The notes under the pieces: generated by a model
What the model saw: only the letters and a program-made list of their open reading frames with translations
Database searches by the model: none
Told to the model about the DNA's origin: nothing
From: Theristus sp. LFF4_11
Taxonomy: Eukaryota; Nematoda; Chromadorea; Monhysterida; Xyalidae
Length of the DNA stretch: 64,000 bases
Direction: 5' to 3'
NCBI GenBank assembly: GCA_030248135.1
Contig: JASANC010002574.1
Location: 20,298 to 84,297, forward strand
Shown here: one piece after another, positions 48,525 to 60,227 of the stretch
How positions within the stretch are numbered: position 1 is the first letter of the stretch
Layout: every line of letters begins with the position of its first letter
Position numbers and translations under genes: made by a program

Positions 48525-49011
48525 CATAGTTGTTCTAGGGGGGGGCCTGGGGGGGCCCCCCCCCCCCCCCCCAAAAAATTTTCGAATCTATCTCTATCAG
48601 ACAGGTTTTTTCGGCTCAGCTATTATCTATCTAAAAAAAATTCTCAGCCAGCTATCTATCTGAAAATTTTTGTCTTCGAAGACATGAAATGAGTCAATTT
48701 TTGACCAAAATTGACCATTTTTGCTTGTAATTCTTGAAAATTTCGGTAATTTTAGGTAAAATACGCGTTTATACTTGATTTTTGGTGTATTTTTAGCATT
48801 ATTTTGCTGTTTTTATAGCTTTTTAACGTTTTAGCTATCTATCTATCAAATTTCAAAATTTTGACCGCCCCCCCCCCAAAGTCACATGGCCCCCCCCGCG
48901 GCCCCCCCCAAAATTTTCCAGCTATCTATCTATCTAGAAAATTTGTTCCAGCTATCTACGGTATATCGCCCCCCCCCAACCCCTCGGCTCTGGAACAACT
49001 ATGAACAAGTG
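48517..49011. mobile_element. C-rich hAT-like foldback element with 8-bp TSD
   Basis: Element 48525-49003 (479 bp) starts CATAGTTGTTC and ends GAACAACTATG, an exact 11-bp inverted repeat. The 8-mer AACAAGTG is duplicated at 48517-48524 and 49004-49011. The interior is unusual: runs of 7-18 G or C near both ends and at 48867-48908, and repeated CTAT tetramers. It has no coding capacity. Confidence 0.88.
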
Positions 49012-49397
49012 AAACCCTGATTGGCTGATCATCCATCATGTTGCAACCAGGTTTTGCGACCCAACGCATGCATAGAAAAAAGAAGTCAGTTTCACGCTTG
49101 ACGTGACAATTTTTCAAAAAATGCAGAATTTTCTAAGATACGACCAAAGGCAATTTTGATTTGTCGCATCAAGTATGAAAGTAATTTCCATTCCATGTCA
49201 GCAGTCGCAGGACCGAACGAAAAGATAGTACGTGTGCACAACAAACGAAGTGACAGTGAACAAAAAGCACCCTTCATCTGGGCAGGCAATGGAGCGACGA
49301 AAAAACTGGTTTTCAATAGAAACTCATTTTTATACAGAAAAATGAAATGCAAGAACAAAGCCTATTCCATTGTTTTGAGTCATGCATGTGCTTATTT

Positions 49398-52300
49398 TCA
49401 TTCCTTCGATTTCTGCAGGTGCTGCACAGTCTGAAAAGGGGACAGATACTTTTTACGCAAAGCAGACGCAATTTCGTAGAATTCAGTGACGGTTTTTCCA
49501 TTCGCGATTGGAATCAAAACGTTTCGCCAATCAAACTTTGAGAGTTATACTAGGAACGGAATTAATCCAGATGTTTTTCGTCTTGTTTTTGCCATGACTT
49601 ATGTTGTGCGTTGAAATAAAGAATCTGAATCTGAATCTGAAACGGTCCAGAGCAATTTTCATGCAGAAGGACAAGAGATTTCAAGTCTGGTTGCTGCACA
49701 GTTGCAGTGATTGTGCAGCATTCGACCAAAACAGTGCAATGGTGCTCATGAACAAGGGACTTCAGCACAAACACACATCGAAACACCGCCGAAACGTACA
49801 TTCTCGAGGCTGTGAATCTTGGATCGTTGTTGCTCAACGAGACCATGCAGTTCTTGTAGCTGTAAGAGAGACCAGTGTGAGAAAAACAATGGGCGCGCGG
49901 TAGTACAGTGTGTTTCCTTAAACCTGTCATCTTTTTTTACAGAATACACAGCCCGGGAAAGCAGAAAGAACGGGATCGGTTTGGAAAGAAGAGGAAGTCT
50001 GCTCACCGTTCATTCCGCTTTAAAAAAACTCAAATTTCGGATGCTCTGTGCTCTGTATTCGCGAAATAAATTGACAGGTTTGAAGAAACATAGTGTACCT
50101 ACTGGTATTAGTCTCGGCTGGCCACAAATTTTCCACACGCGTCCCTGGTCATCAGAGGTGACTGTTGGAAAAATCGATTTTGTGGTCTTGCTTTTTTGCT
50201 CCGAAGTTTATCCCTTTAGATTATTGTATAAAAAGGTTTCCATGAATGCTAGCGATGCATGCTGTTTACAAGACTTTCCATACCTCATTCGATAGCTCCT
50301 CACGTTGCGCCGCGCCGCGCTCAATTTCAAGCAGCAGCTGCGCTTTTTCTTTCACTGAAAACATACCAAAATTGCTGTGCCAGAAAGTCACATGAAAAAT
50401 TAAAAAACTCTCTGATACGATTACCACAGCCATCATGAACAAATTTACCTTCAGTGTCTTTCAGCAGCTCGCACAGCTTTTTATAGCGTTCCTTGTATTT
50501 CACGCATTCTGCCTGCAACAAAAATAAAAACGCACGGAACTTACAGTCGGAAAACCGTTTTGTCCACAGCACGCACTATATTTGAGCGCTTTTTGTTTTA
50601 GAACGTTTAAAAACTGAATAATCTGAGTCTGAAATCTGAGAAAACCAAAAAAAGGCCAGACACCTTGCTTTTTTCATACTGCTGATAGACGTCGCAGTTT
50701 TCGTCAATGAACGTTCGCAGACGATTTCGATACAAATTGATTAGTTTTGTTTCGGACGGCTGGAAAAACTCGATTTGTTTTTTTCTTCAAAACAAAATGA
50801 AGAAAGTCATTGTCTGAAGATCGCGCTCACAAACAAACACACCAGCAAACACAATACCTGTGTGTTTGTTAGTGACCGTGCAACTTCAGCAACGAGCGAA
50901 ACAAAAGCGCACAATTTCACACCAGCACTGCACGATAGGTCACGTATGTAACGAACGTATTGAACGAACAGAACAGAAAGAAATTCGCTGGAAACCTGCA
51001 GTTTGCTTGCTCGGTTTCGAATGATCTCCTTTGCTTGTTCGTCAACGCTCGCGATGATTTCCGCCGCTGCCTGGCTGTCCTCTGCAGTGCTGCTTGGTGA
51101 GTCTAAAGAACAATTAAAAAAGGTAAGGCTTTCCAAAAAATGCGTCAAAAAAACGTTTGCATTTTTTGTGCAGTTGCTGATTGCGCGCTGATTGGCTTGC
51201 ACGAGCTGCTAGGACCAATCAGTGAGCCCGATTAAAAAGCAGTCAGTCAGCGCTTGTGTAGTTCTGTAAGTTAGACTGCAAACTTGTTTCAGTCTTCCAG
51301 TCAAGCACAACATCATTATTTATGGTGGTCAATCAATGCTATAGATTCAAAAACTTGCACCAGCAACCAATCATTGAGCTACGTTGGAAAAACTTCATCA
51401 CAAACCTTCCTTCTCAGTCGACGTCTGTTGTTTCGTCGGTGGTTTTGGTGCCGGTTTCGATGGTGACACTTTCGTCGGATTGACTGCTTTTTGCTGATTG
51501 GCTGTCGCCACGGTTTTGTTGGTGGTTGACTGCGGTGGTGAGCCAGCTTTCTGCGACATACATCGTCAACATACTTTATCAAGCTGATCGGTTGATTAAA
51601 ACTGACCAGAGGTTTGATAAAATAGTAAAACTGTTTTGCCGACGATCACGCAGTATTTTTTTAGATTGACTTTAGCATTGACAATCTTAGTAAACTGTAA
51701 AATTTCAGTACAGTTTTAATATTGCCTGCTCTGTTCCTACTGTCTTTGAGCATGAAACGTCTGCCAGAAGAAAACAATGAATCAACAATCGAATGCTACT
51801 ATTAAATGAATCAAAACAACGAATATTTGAATCCTACAGAATGAACGACGTTCACACACTTGTCCAATAGATCGCGTCATCGCCTCTTGCACCATTTTTT
51901 CCTCCATTTCCACTCGATGGTCCGTCGACGTTTCGGTTTCGTATTGAAGTCGCGACTGAAACAGCGCCTCCTCTAATTGTTGTTCGTACTGCTCCGTGGT
52001 GACGGGCTCTGAAAAAAAAACGGTGTACGTCATTGGGTTGGCTGCGTCGGCAAAACGTTTTTATTTTAAATGACTCGGCCCTATTTAGGGGACTCGGATC
52101 ACTTTATCAATTATGAATTCCCGCGTGACGCATGAAACACGCCTATCTATGCATGCGCGCATTGATTCTCGCTGAGCTTGGAGGCAAAAACCCACCAAAA
52201 TAAAAGATAGCAAGTACTACAAGCACTCTACCTCCATCTGTGATCTGCAACGCCGGATTCCGCTGGTTGCCAGTTTCGTCCTCTCGAACGAGCATTCCAT

Positions 52301-52708
52301 CGTTGGTCAGCAGCGCAGAATGTGGCTGAAACAAAAAAAAACGTTGCGGCAATTTGTGCCAAGTTTGCTTTTTCACCAAAATTTTTCAATCCAATCAAAT
52401 TCGACTGGAATAGCGCCCAAGAGACACCTTCTTTTTGCCGCGGTGCCGTCGCTTCTGCGGTTTCTGCGCGGTCGCCTTCGCCTTTCCCATGACCACATTG
52501 TGCACCGCATCGTCACTGTCGTCGTCGTCTTCGATTTTCAACACTGCAAACCTGAGCAACAAAGAAACAAACGACCCTGCTGCTTGAACGCCAACCGTTC
52601 CTCGTTCGTCAAGCTGCTAGCTCTTGCTGAATTCACAAGGCAACACAAGAAGCGATACAATGAGAAATAATAACAGTCACCTCACCGTGAAGCTGTACCA
52701 AGCGGCAT
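49398..52708 (-). CDS. GKAP1: G kinase-anchoring protein 1 (GKAP1) homologue
   Basis: In mammals GKAP1 (GKAP42) is a Golgi-associated coiled-coil protein that anchors cGMP-dependent protein kinase I-alpha. Exons, high to low: 52708-52686, 52551-52428, 52325-52232, 52008-51860, 51550-51406, 51102-50996, 50759-50664, 50512-50449, 50354-50284, 49859-49800, 49430-49398. Total 321 aa (human 366), all phases consistent. Recognition rests on the start (TASRFAVLKIEDD, family TASRFALLQVDS), a basic KKRRHRGKKK-like stretch, the YEQQLEEALFQSRLQYE segment (family LEKALLLSKLEYEE) and the C-terminal coil KYKERYKKLCELLKDTE, VKEKAQLLLEIE and LHGLVEQQRSKIHSLE, in the order of the human protein. The middle exon (51550-51406) is Pro/Thr/Lys-rich and poorly conserved. 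The short last exon (TVQHLQKSKE) is the least certain. Confidence 0.88.
49570..49642 (+). mobile_element. 3' tail of a retroposon (plus) with GAATCT repeats
   Basis: AATAAA at 49615-49620 is followed directly by three GAATCT units. This AATAAA plus short-repeat ending is typical of some invertebrate LINE families. The upstream extent is unclear. It sits in the last intron of the GKAP1 homologue, in opposite orientation to the gene. Confidence 0.5.
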
Positions 52709-52951
52709 TTTTTTTACCAAGCTGTCGTATGTCGATTCGTGTCGTGTCTCGTGGCGAGAAGATCAGAACACTCACGTCACCACGTCCACGATCTCAAGTT
52801 CTTGAATCAAGTGTTGTGGTTAGGCTTGCTTGCTTAAGGGGTTTGAATTACAATCCTTCTTCAATAAGGGCCTAGGGTTTTTTTCGTTTTTTTCGTTTGT
52901 TTTTGTTTTTTTTTGTTTTTCACACTTTAAAAATTTTAAAAATTGTTCTCC

Positions 52952-53378
52952 TACCGTCTTACCTCTATTAAACCCCCCCAAAATAAACCCCCCACCCCCT
53001 CGACAATTTTCCAAATAATCCCCCCCCAAAATAATCCCCCATGGGGGATTATTGGATACCTGTTTGAAACACATACCCAGCGAATTCAGTGGCTGGTTGC
53101 AGTGAACATGATGAAATTGTGCTACCAAAGGCCCCAAATGGATGAGTTAATGGTAATTTCATCACAAAAGGCTGTTGTAAAAGGAAATTTCTATGTAGCG
53201 CAGAAGTTTCTGCGACTTCCTTCCTGCCATGGAAGGTATTTTTGCCATTTTGCCCACCCCTAAAAATGGTTTCCAAATAAACCCCCCAAAAGTAACCCCC
53301 CCCCAAAAATAAACCCCCACCCCCAGAAGTCGCTGAAGAAATAAGCCCCCATGGGGGGTTATTAGAGGTAATACGGTA
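52952..53378. mobile_element. TACCGT-ended C-rich foldback element
   Basis: The left end begins TACCGTCTTACCTCTATTAA and the right end, reverse-complemented, begins TACCGTATTACCTCTAATAA, both followed by C runs. Inside are several AAATAAACCCCCC units and two near-perfect palindromes centred on CCCCCATGGGGG (about 53035-53050 and 53345-53358). Its 427 bp carry no coding frame. The ends suit a TA target site, which I infer. Confidence 0.8.
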
Positions 53379-53499
53379 TTTTGCTCTGAAAATCCGATTT
53401 TTGGCATATTTTTTGAAAGTTCAACAAACCAAATTTTCTTCCCAACTTCCTTGTGTGCTCACTGCTTAGGTTCTGCGTTCCATGCGCACGGTATAGATG

Positions 53500-53640
53500 G
53501 TATGAATAATTCATTATTCAAATTACAATTTGAATAATGAATGACGAATGAATAATATATTATTCAAATAGTATTAGTCGAGTAATTTTTTAAATTATTC
53601 ATTATTCACATGAATAATTTGCCAATAGTAAATGATCAAT
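53500..53640. repeat. AT-rich patch of GAATAAT-type repeats
   Basis: Repeated TGAATAAT/ATTATTCA words in both orientations form imperfect palindromes over about 140 bp. No clean unit border can be drawn, and no element ends are visible. Confidence 0.6.
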
Positions 53641-54315
53641 GACTAATACATGCACACGTTTTCAAACATATCTCACAAGTGGAACACACATAAAACGTCT
53701 TGTTTTTTTAACTTGTTCATCTGTTGTCAAATGGAATACACCTCACACACGCTTCTACCTCTTGTAAAATCACTGCACAGAAATTATGCAATTCTGCGTT
53801 CTTTTACTTTTGACTAGTTGGGGTGATCATTTTGTGACAAAATCGATTGTATGTGCTAACTTACATGTTGCAATGGCATCGGCATGCGTTTTTTCTTTTG
53901 TGCATTTTTTAGTTCGTTTGTAGTTTATTTTGAACGGAAACATTTATACGCCAAAGAGTGTCTTTATTTTACTGAAAAAGAGCAAAAACAGACCATGGCA
54001 TTAGTTTTGTGTATTTTCTGTGCACCGGTATTTTCATGTGATCTTTCCACCGCGCCGCATAGTTGTTTATTTTTTGTTCATCCGTCGGCCGTACTCAAAC
54101 TTTTCAACCACTGAAAAGTGCTTCATTGTTTTATTGAAAACATTAAAAGGTCGTTAATGGGATGATTTGGCAGAATTGTTTAGACTGTTGTTTTGCGCGT
54201 CCACTCCACACTGTATCTCTGCCTGTGGTTTACACCTAAGTTTTTGCGACGGATGTTTTCTTTATTGCAAAATGTTTGAGGATTTTTCATGTGGCACTTG
54301 TCAACTGTTTGTCAA

Positions 54316-54743
54316 TGAGTTACACGTCACAAGAACGGCGTTCTTATATTTTTAGAAACAGAACTAAGTCTACTTTATTTGCTGAAAATTTCAGCTCAAA
54401 AGAGTGAGGGACAAGCGAGAAAACCTGTCCGACAGACAAAATTATGACTTTGTATAACAAATGTCTGTAACTAATGAGTTACACGTCACAAGAACGGCGT
54501 TCTTATATTTTTAGAAACAGAACTAAGTCTACTTTATTTGCTGAAAATTTCTGCTCAAAAGAGTGAGGGGCAAGCGAGAAAACCTGTCCGACAGACAAAA
54601 TTATACTTTGTATAACAAATTCAGTAACTATGAGTTACACGTCACAAGAACGGCGTTCTTTATTTTTAGAAACAGAACTAAGTCTACTTTATTTGCTGAA
54701 ACTTTCAGCTCAAAAGAGTGAGGGACAAGCGAGAAAACCTGTC
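54316..54743 (+). repeat. Tandem repeat, unit about 157 bp, 2.7 copies
   Basis: Units begin TGAGTTACACGTCACAAGAA at 54316, 54475 and 54631, giving periods of 159 and 156 bp; the third copy stops after about 113 bp. The copies differ by a few single-base changes and small indels. The unit contains no gene. Confidence 0.92.
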
Positions 54744-55221
54744 AGAAAGTTTTGGGCTGTTGTGTGTGTGTACGCGTGTATATTACGTGTATATGTTATG
54801 TGTAAACGTAATGGTGTCGTGCCCTTTTCGCGCATTTGGCTGAACGCACAGTGTGTGTGTTATTGTTCGCATGCAGATTTACTGCAGCCATAACTTCAGT
54901 GTTCTTTGGAGTTAGGAGCTATCGACGGTTATTGAGACCTCTGGTAACGGAATACGTAGATATGGAACAGGCCAGATAACTTGAGAAATATTGGTTATTT
55001 TTGTTTTTTTTACGTGGCGGGTCAAAAACAACAAACACATTTCAAGAAGCGACCGCGCACGGTCATGGTGCATGTTCATTTCGGATTGCAATGCTGCAGG
55101 CAGACCTGAATTTGGTTTTCAATGAAGGCTTTCAAATCAGAAAAAAGCATGATTGAAAATAAGCTGTCATGTCATGTTTGCTTGATGATTGTTTATGAGG
55201 CTGAGATTTATAGTCTGAGTC

Positions 55222-55376
55222 TACAGTCTAACTCTATAACATATCCAACTAGCTGATTGGTTGACGCATGCATTCTGTCTGAACCAAACTCAACGTCGCG
55301 CAGCAGTTCATGCACAGAATGCATCACGTGATCACCAACCAATCAGCTGGTTGGATTTGTTAAAAATTGAACTGTA
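55222..55376. mobile_element. CAGTCTAA-ended palindromic MITE (best left end)
   Basis: Starts TACAGTCTAACTCTATAACA and continues with CCAACTAGCTGATTGGTTG. The right arm reads CCAACCAATCAGCTGGTTGG and ends ACTGTA. About 155 bp, intergenic. Confidence 0.78.
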
Positions 55377-55525
55377 GAAAAATTCAATCTTCTTCGTAGG
55401 ATTTGTTCATTGTGGCGCGTTTTGTTGAGGTCATATGGTTTTCTGTCTGTCTCGACTGGTCTGCTCATGTTTATTTCAGATAGTTTGGCAAAGGAGGTAT
55501 TTAGTCAAGCTAGCCGCTGGCGGGG

Positions 55526-55544
55526 CGAGAGAGAGAGAGAGAGT
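55526..55544 (+). repeat. GA microsatellite
   Basis: About eight GA dinucleotides in a row. Confidence 0.85.
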
Positions 55545-55896
55545 TGAACGAATGTTTTTAACGGCAAGTAATTTTTTATTGATTCCAAACCACGGTTGAC
55601 GCATTGGTCTTCGACAGACGCCAAGCAAAAAAGTGACCTCGGTATAGAACATAAGAATGCTCTGCACTGGCAATTCTGTTTTTGGGTTGTTTTTAGTTCT
55701 GTTCACTTGCACTGTTTAGTTCGGCATCGTCATCAGCATTTTTTAACAACGTTTCTACAGGCCATAACTGGCATGAATAAGGTGTAAGTAAACTAGTGTA
55801 AAACACAGTATCAAAATTATCTACATACACCTTTCCATAATCAAGTCTGAAAACAGAGCAAATCATGTAGGTTCTTAACAACGCAGTCCACAGTGG

Positions 55897-58090
55897 TCAT
55901 AACCAAACCACCACAACTCGTTCAATCAACGCAATCGTGCTTGCAACCAGCAGACCGCACAACAGCATCAAATATGCTCCGGCATGACTGATCAGATGAA
56001 CCTGATTGAAGTGTCCAGTTTTTGTCGATCGGTCCATCGTAGACGCATGCCGATGATCGGTGCAGTTGAATGCAAATTGAGCCGGTCCATTCTCATACAG
56101 CTGCTTGTAGCGGCGGCCGATCGTCTCGAGCACTTGTGTGCTCTGCATGATGGCGCCGTTGATGCGACGCCGAACCGTCGGCGTCACTCGAGTGGAGTTG
56201 CGCGAGAGCAGCATCACGCTCGGCGTGGCGCCCAGCTCGCGCAATTCAACGGCGCGCGTGTTGCACCACTCGTGTGACAGTCGTAGTGCCTGTTGGAAAA
56301 CGCGCGTCAAGCAAAACGAATGTTTTCGCGCAAAATGATGAGTGTCTGTTCCAACGTGTCGGAACTAAAATGACGTCATTTGCTTTAAAAACGCCCGTTT
56401 GTCAAAGTAAAAAGGCACTAAAATTTCAGTTTGGTGTGACTGATTCGACATTCGCCATTTGTTTACGGGAAGAAATCGGCTAAACGGAAAGTCTGGTTTG
56501 CTGTGAACGGCAAGCGCAATGTTTGGCGGTACATGACGTCATTTAAGTGGGACACGTTCAAAAAAAATAGGTCATACCTTGTAAGTGAGCGCCGCGTAGA
56601 CATGCGTGCCCATCTGAACCGCTCGTTTGTATTGCTCTGTTTCGCTGAATGAGTAAATGCGTTCAGGCGGATTTGGAGCGAACGTTGCACGAAGTCGCTT
56701 CTCGGCGTCTAACAGCTCACTCGAATTGTTGTTCTCCAGATTCGATACCCAAACACCTGAGGCAACCAGTTTCACCTTGCCATCCGCCAGCAATGCGGTC
56801 AACTCGGCGAGATTTTCGAACGGATAATTGAACTCGCGAACAAATAATTTTGCGAGAATACCGCCTCGATAGAGTGCACCGAAAATCATAAGAAAGAAGC
56901 TCGTCCAAATCGTCCACCGGCTGCTACAACGAAACGGCGCGCTATTGTCGCTTGTTCTAAACAAAAACATAAAACAAACGGAAATCTAAATGTACTTTTT
57001 TGTTTCCACCTGTTTCACTTTTTTACAGCTTGCTCAATGCACTAAAAATGTCATCCATAAGCGGCATTAATGAAGCAGTATTTAGTGACACATACAATGT
57101 AGCTGTGTTAAAACAAAGCTACGCAGTCACTAAATACTATTTCATGAATGCCCCTTTATTGTTTTATTGAAGCAGGACAATGTGGCGACTGGAGTTTTGC
57201 CAGGTTGACGCATTTTTTGAAGACAGAAATGTCTTCTCAAATTAAAAACCAGGAGAGGAGAGTTGAACTGCGACAACTCATCCCACAACTAAACACAAGA
57301 ACACTAAAAAAAACTAAAACATCTCTCACTCACTTTGTGACCAACCAAGCGAAGCACCGATGAAATAGAGCAACGCTGACAAACGAAACCCAAACCCAGA
57401 GAGTGAAAATTTTTGCTAATGCAAAGCCAATATCAGCGAAGTCCACGCCGCAGTTCGCACTTGACACGATATATCGATTCTCGAGGAAGCTTCGAACTGG
57501 AATCGTTGCCCTGTCCGCAGAAAAAAAACAGTTTTTTGTCGGGATATGGGAGGAGTCGTAACGTCGTAAAGTCGAAACGATATCAGAAAAAGAGGAAAGA
57601 GAGGTCCTTCGTGGAATCGCGGCCTTCGTAAAGTTGAATACCAGTCAACGGTTTCCCGCCGATGGGAGAAAGGCGGAAAATTCAGTGTTGCAAACAAGGA
57701 CTACTCAGATATGAAAAATACCAAACAAAGACGTTTTAATTTGAACCTGAACAATTTCAACAGCCGCTCAGTTGGCGGCGCTGCGTAGATCAAACCGTCT
57801 GCCTGACCACTGAGCAAAACGCGCTCCATATCCGGCCACAATTGACTGTGATCTGATTGGTTGATGACGTTTTGAAACGTCACGTCCGAATACATGTCGT
57901 GCACGGTGTACCGGATATTGGCGGCCCGTAAAATCGCCTCCACTGACTCAACAATCAGGCCAGTTAGTGGACACGTTGATGTCGCGGACAGATGCGTCCT
58001 TAGGGCGCATGCGTAGCGATACGGGGCGTAAGTGGCCGGGTAGAGGAGGCGGAGCACTTTGTCGGATGAAGACGATTGGTTGATAGACAT
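55897..58090 (-). CDS. IR-type ionotropic glutamate-receptor-like channel
   Basis: Exons, high to low: 58090-57747, 57510-57334, 56956-56578, 56289-55897 (stop TGA); total 430 aa, phases consistent. The order is that of the ionotropic receptor core without the N-terminal leucine/isoleucine/valine-binding domain. It has a lobe S1 (residues 1-135, with a putative ligand fold TGLIVESVEAIL and GQADGLIYAAPPTER), M1 (about 143-172, TLWVWVSFVSVALF), a reduced pore/M3 region (about 188-213), lobe S2, and M4 near 400-428. The M3 end reads LYRGGILAKLF followed by NYPFENLAEL, the style of insect IRs and nematode IR-like proteins. The SYTANLAAF motif of AMPA/kainate/NMDA receptors is absent. No signal peptide is seen at the chosen start, so a 5' exon may be missing. 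Ligand unknown; a chemosensory or modulatory role is only a guess. Confidence 0.75.
57057..57158. mobile_element. Short TTAA-type MITE in the receptor gene intron
   Basis: A hairpin element of about 100 bp. GGCATTAATGAAGCAGTATT and TTAGTGAC on the left mirror GTCACTAAATA and CTATTTCATGAATGCCCC on the right. The border tetramers (ATAA and TTTA) look like decayed TTAA. It lies in the intron 57333-56957. Confidence 0.72.
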
Positions 58091-58512
58091 TTCGTGTTTT
58101 ATGAATGTTTCTTTTTTATTTCCAAATTTCGCACGTTGACTTCATTTTCCAAATTTAAAAAAGTGTCAACTTTATAAATAGAAATTTAGTTTAAAAATCT
58201 CGTAAACAACGTGTCATGTGCCAAAATGACAACCACATTGCGGCCATGAAAAACATTACCTATTTTGTATTTTGCATTTGGTCTACAATTTCACAAGTAA
58301 TAGCAGCACTCTCTGGAACAAACAAAATGCTACATGTGATAAGATTAAAGAAAAAATATCCAGAAAAAAACACGTCAGAAAACCAGATAAAGAAATTGAA
58401 AACGGCAAATATGTATTTACATATGCAGATTTGTGTGCGGCAACGTAAATCCTAAAAACGCGAAATGTTTTTATCCAGTTTTCCAAAAGCACACGCACCC
58501 ATTCAGAATGGT

Positions 58513-60227
58513 TCAATCAAAACTGCCGCGAACTTGATACTGCTCAATTGCTTGACTTCGGAACTGGTTCGCCTGTCGCAAGTAGCGGTAACACGAGACT
58601 ACGGCCGCTAAAAGGTACACCTCCACCGCGGCGACAAGCACAAAGATCGCCGACAACCACAGACGCTCGATCAGGTGCTGCAATATGGGCACGCATACAG
58701 TCAGTGACTCTGAGGGGGGAGACCGGTGCACGGGTGATGCTGACTTTCTCACATGCCTTACTTACTTGAGATTTTACTACCTAGGTTCGCTGATGTTTTA
58801 CCCAGACTATAAGATCTGTCTGTGGTAAAACACCTTAGGCAGTTCTGCCTGGTGTCCGTCGCACGGACGAGCCAGGGGGCACCGCGGTATGCGTCTACCT
58901 GGCGAAACCGCAAACAGCGAACTTCATGTATTACATTATCTGGTAGAACAACCACACATGCCACTTGTACAAATGTTGTGTTTGCTTGACGGTTGCGATG
59001 AAGAAGATTACAGAAGAAAGGGGATACCAATTTAAAAAAACGTCCATAAAAAATCAAACACCATTGGTGCGGCATACAATTTTAATGGGCCGGAACCATA
59101 ATGTTTGCCAAAATGCAACGCATATACAAAAACAAACAAATCCTTTCATAAACTTAGGTGTAACCACACCCACCGACAGTATGATGTTGCCCGCGTCGAA
59201 ACGCGCGTCATTGTAGAAATAGTCGACGGCGTAAATGGCGAAATAGGCCAACGAACAGACGAGCGTGCACATTTGCAGCAGACAGTGCGGCAGCAACAGC
59301 GACGGTGTGTAGCTGCGCACCGCAAACACCATCAACACGATCTGAAGGGAAATGAGGAAATGATTTGAAAAAGACAGTCACCATGACACGATCGGTTTTT
59401 GATCTATACCAGTGGCACACTTGTCCGTGCACTGCACGCTCAGAGGATCGAGCCCCGCCGTGGTGTAGACACGATACACGACTCGATGCCCGCCATTACT
59501 TGGCGACGGTGTTCTGTGCACTATATTCGAGTCAAAAAATGACGCCAAATTCATGTTCGTTCGTTTACTGACAATGAGAAACGAGTAGCAATTGCAGGAG
59601 ACACTGTCTTCAAAACGGACTTCATATTATTGCAGCACAATCAATCAATCAATCAATCAGCAGCTAAAACAAGGAAAACGCAGTTATCTACGGTGCAATC
59701 TGACGATCTACTAAGACCATCTACTGCAGTAGTGGCACTTGATCGGGATGGAACAAATCTTGTTCACTAGCGACACGTTCCTATAGTGTCTGCAAGCGAA
59801 ATTGTGACGTCGACAAAAAACCGGCCACCAAAAAAACAGAAACCAAATGAAAAAAACCACCGACCGCGAGCAGCCAGAGCAGCAACAACACGGCGACCAC
59901 ATACTCCATCGCGATCGGAGAGCTCGAGTGCTGGTGGCTGTCGTTGGTCGTGCGTTCGCCATCGCCACCTTCGCCTCCATTCTCCGTCGTCGTCTGCACC
60001 CCGCACGTGCCGAGCAGACCGAACAGCGACGTGCAGAACGTGTCGCTCAGGTGGTAGATTCGGATTCGATCGACGACCAGCGCGAACATCACCACCGTCA
60101 CGATCAGCTCAATCAACGCCAACGTCGTCATGCCCTGGCGGATTCGATAGAAACTACAGCAGCAGTACGGCTCGTCGAGGTTCAGCTCCTGGCGGCGCCG
60201 GTTCAGCAGCACCGAGTCGTGGCCCAT
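58513..60227 (-). CDS. LAPTM4-like four-transmembrane (lysosomal/endosomal) protein
   Basis: Exons, high to low: 60227-59865, 59341-59174, 58677-58513 (stop TGA); 231 aa, all junctions phase 0. The protein starts with a short cytosolic segment holding a CCC cluster (YCCCSFYRIRQG, like the CCxC-VRTGT start of LAPTM proteins). TM1 is about 33-52, followed by a loop of 55 residues with Glu/Gly/His and Ser. TM2 (about 108-130), TM3 (137-160) and TM4 (183-208) follow. After TM4 comes VVSCYRYLRQANQFRS, resembling the NCYRYINGR of LAPTM4. The C-terminal PPxY/YxxPhi sorting motifs of LAPTM4/5 are not present in the short tail (ending VRGSFD). The ATG is the first in the exon, and no upstream coding exon is needed. 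Its stop lies 422 bp before the start of the receptor gene on the same strand. Confidence 0.65.
59635..59662 (-). repeat. AATC tetranucleotide tract, probable retroposon tail
   Basis: About five AATC units on plus, which read GATT on minus, in the first intron of the LAPTM-like gene. Sequence to the right could be the body of a minus-strand retroposon, but I cannot delimit it. Confidence 0.45.

Larger units (their letters stand above)
52709..55896. other. Repeat-rich intergenic stretch
   Basis: Between GKAP1 and the IR-like receptor gene. It holds a C-rich foldback element, an AT-rich patch, a 157-bp tandem repeat, a MITE and a GA tract, listed separately. No open frame has exon support. An AATAAA on the minus strand (55580-55575) could end the receptor transcript. 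Confidence 0.6.

Noticed and set aside
54630..54893. 87-aa plus-strand frame
   Set aside because: Most of it is translated from the third unit of the 157-bp tandem repeat; the other units do not keep the frame.
58740..58930. GC-rich hairpin-like patch in the LAPTM-like intron
   Set aside because: Short complementary words (GTTTTACC/GGTAAAAC) are present, but there are no element ends, no target duplication and no RNA-gene signature.
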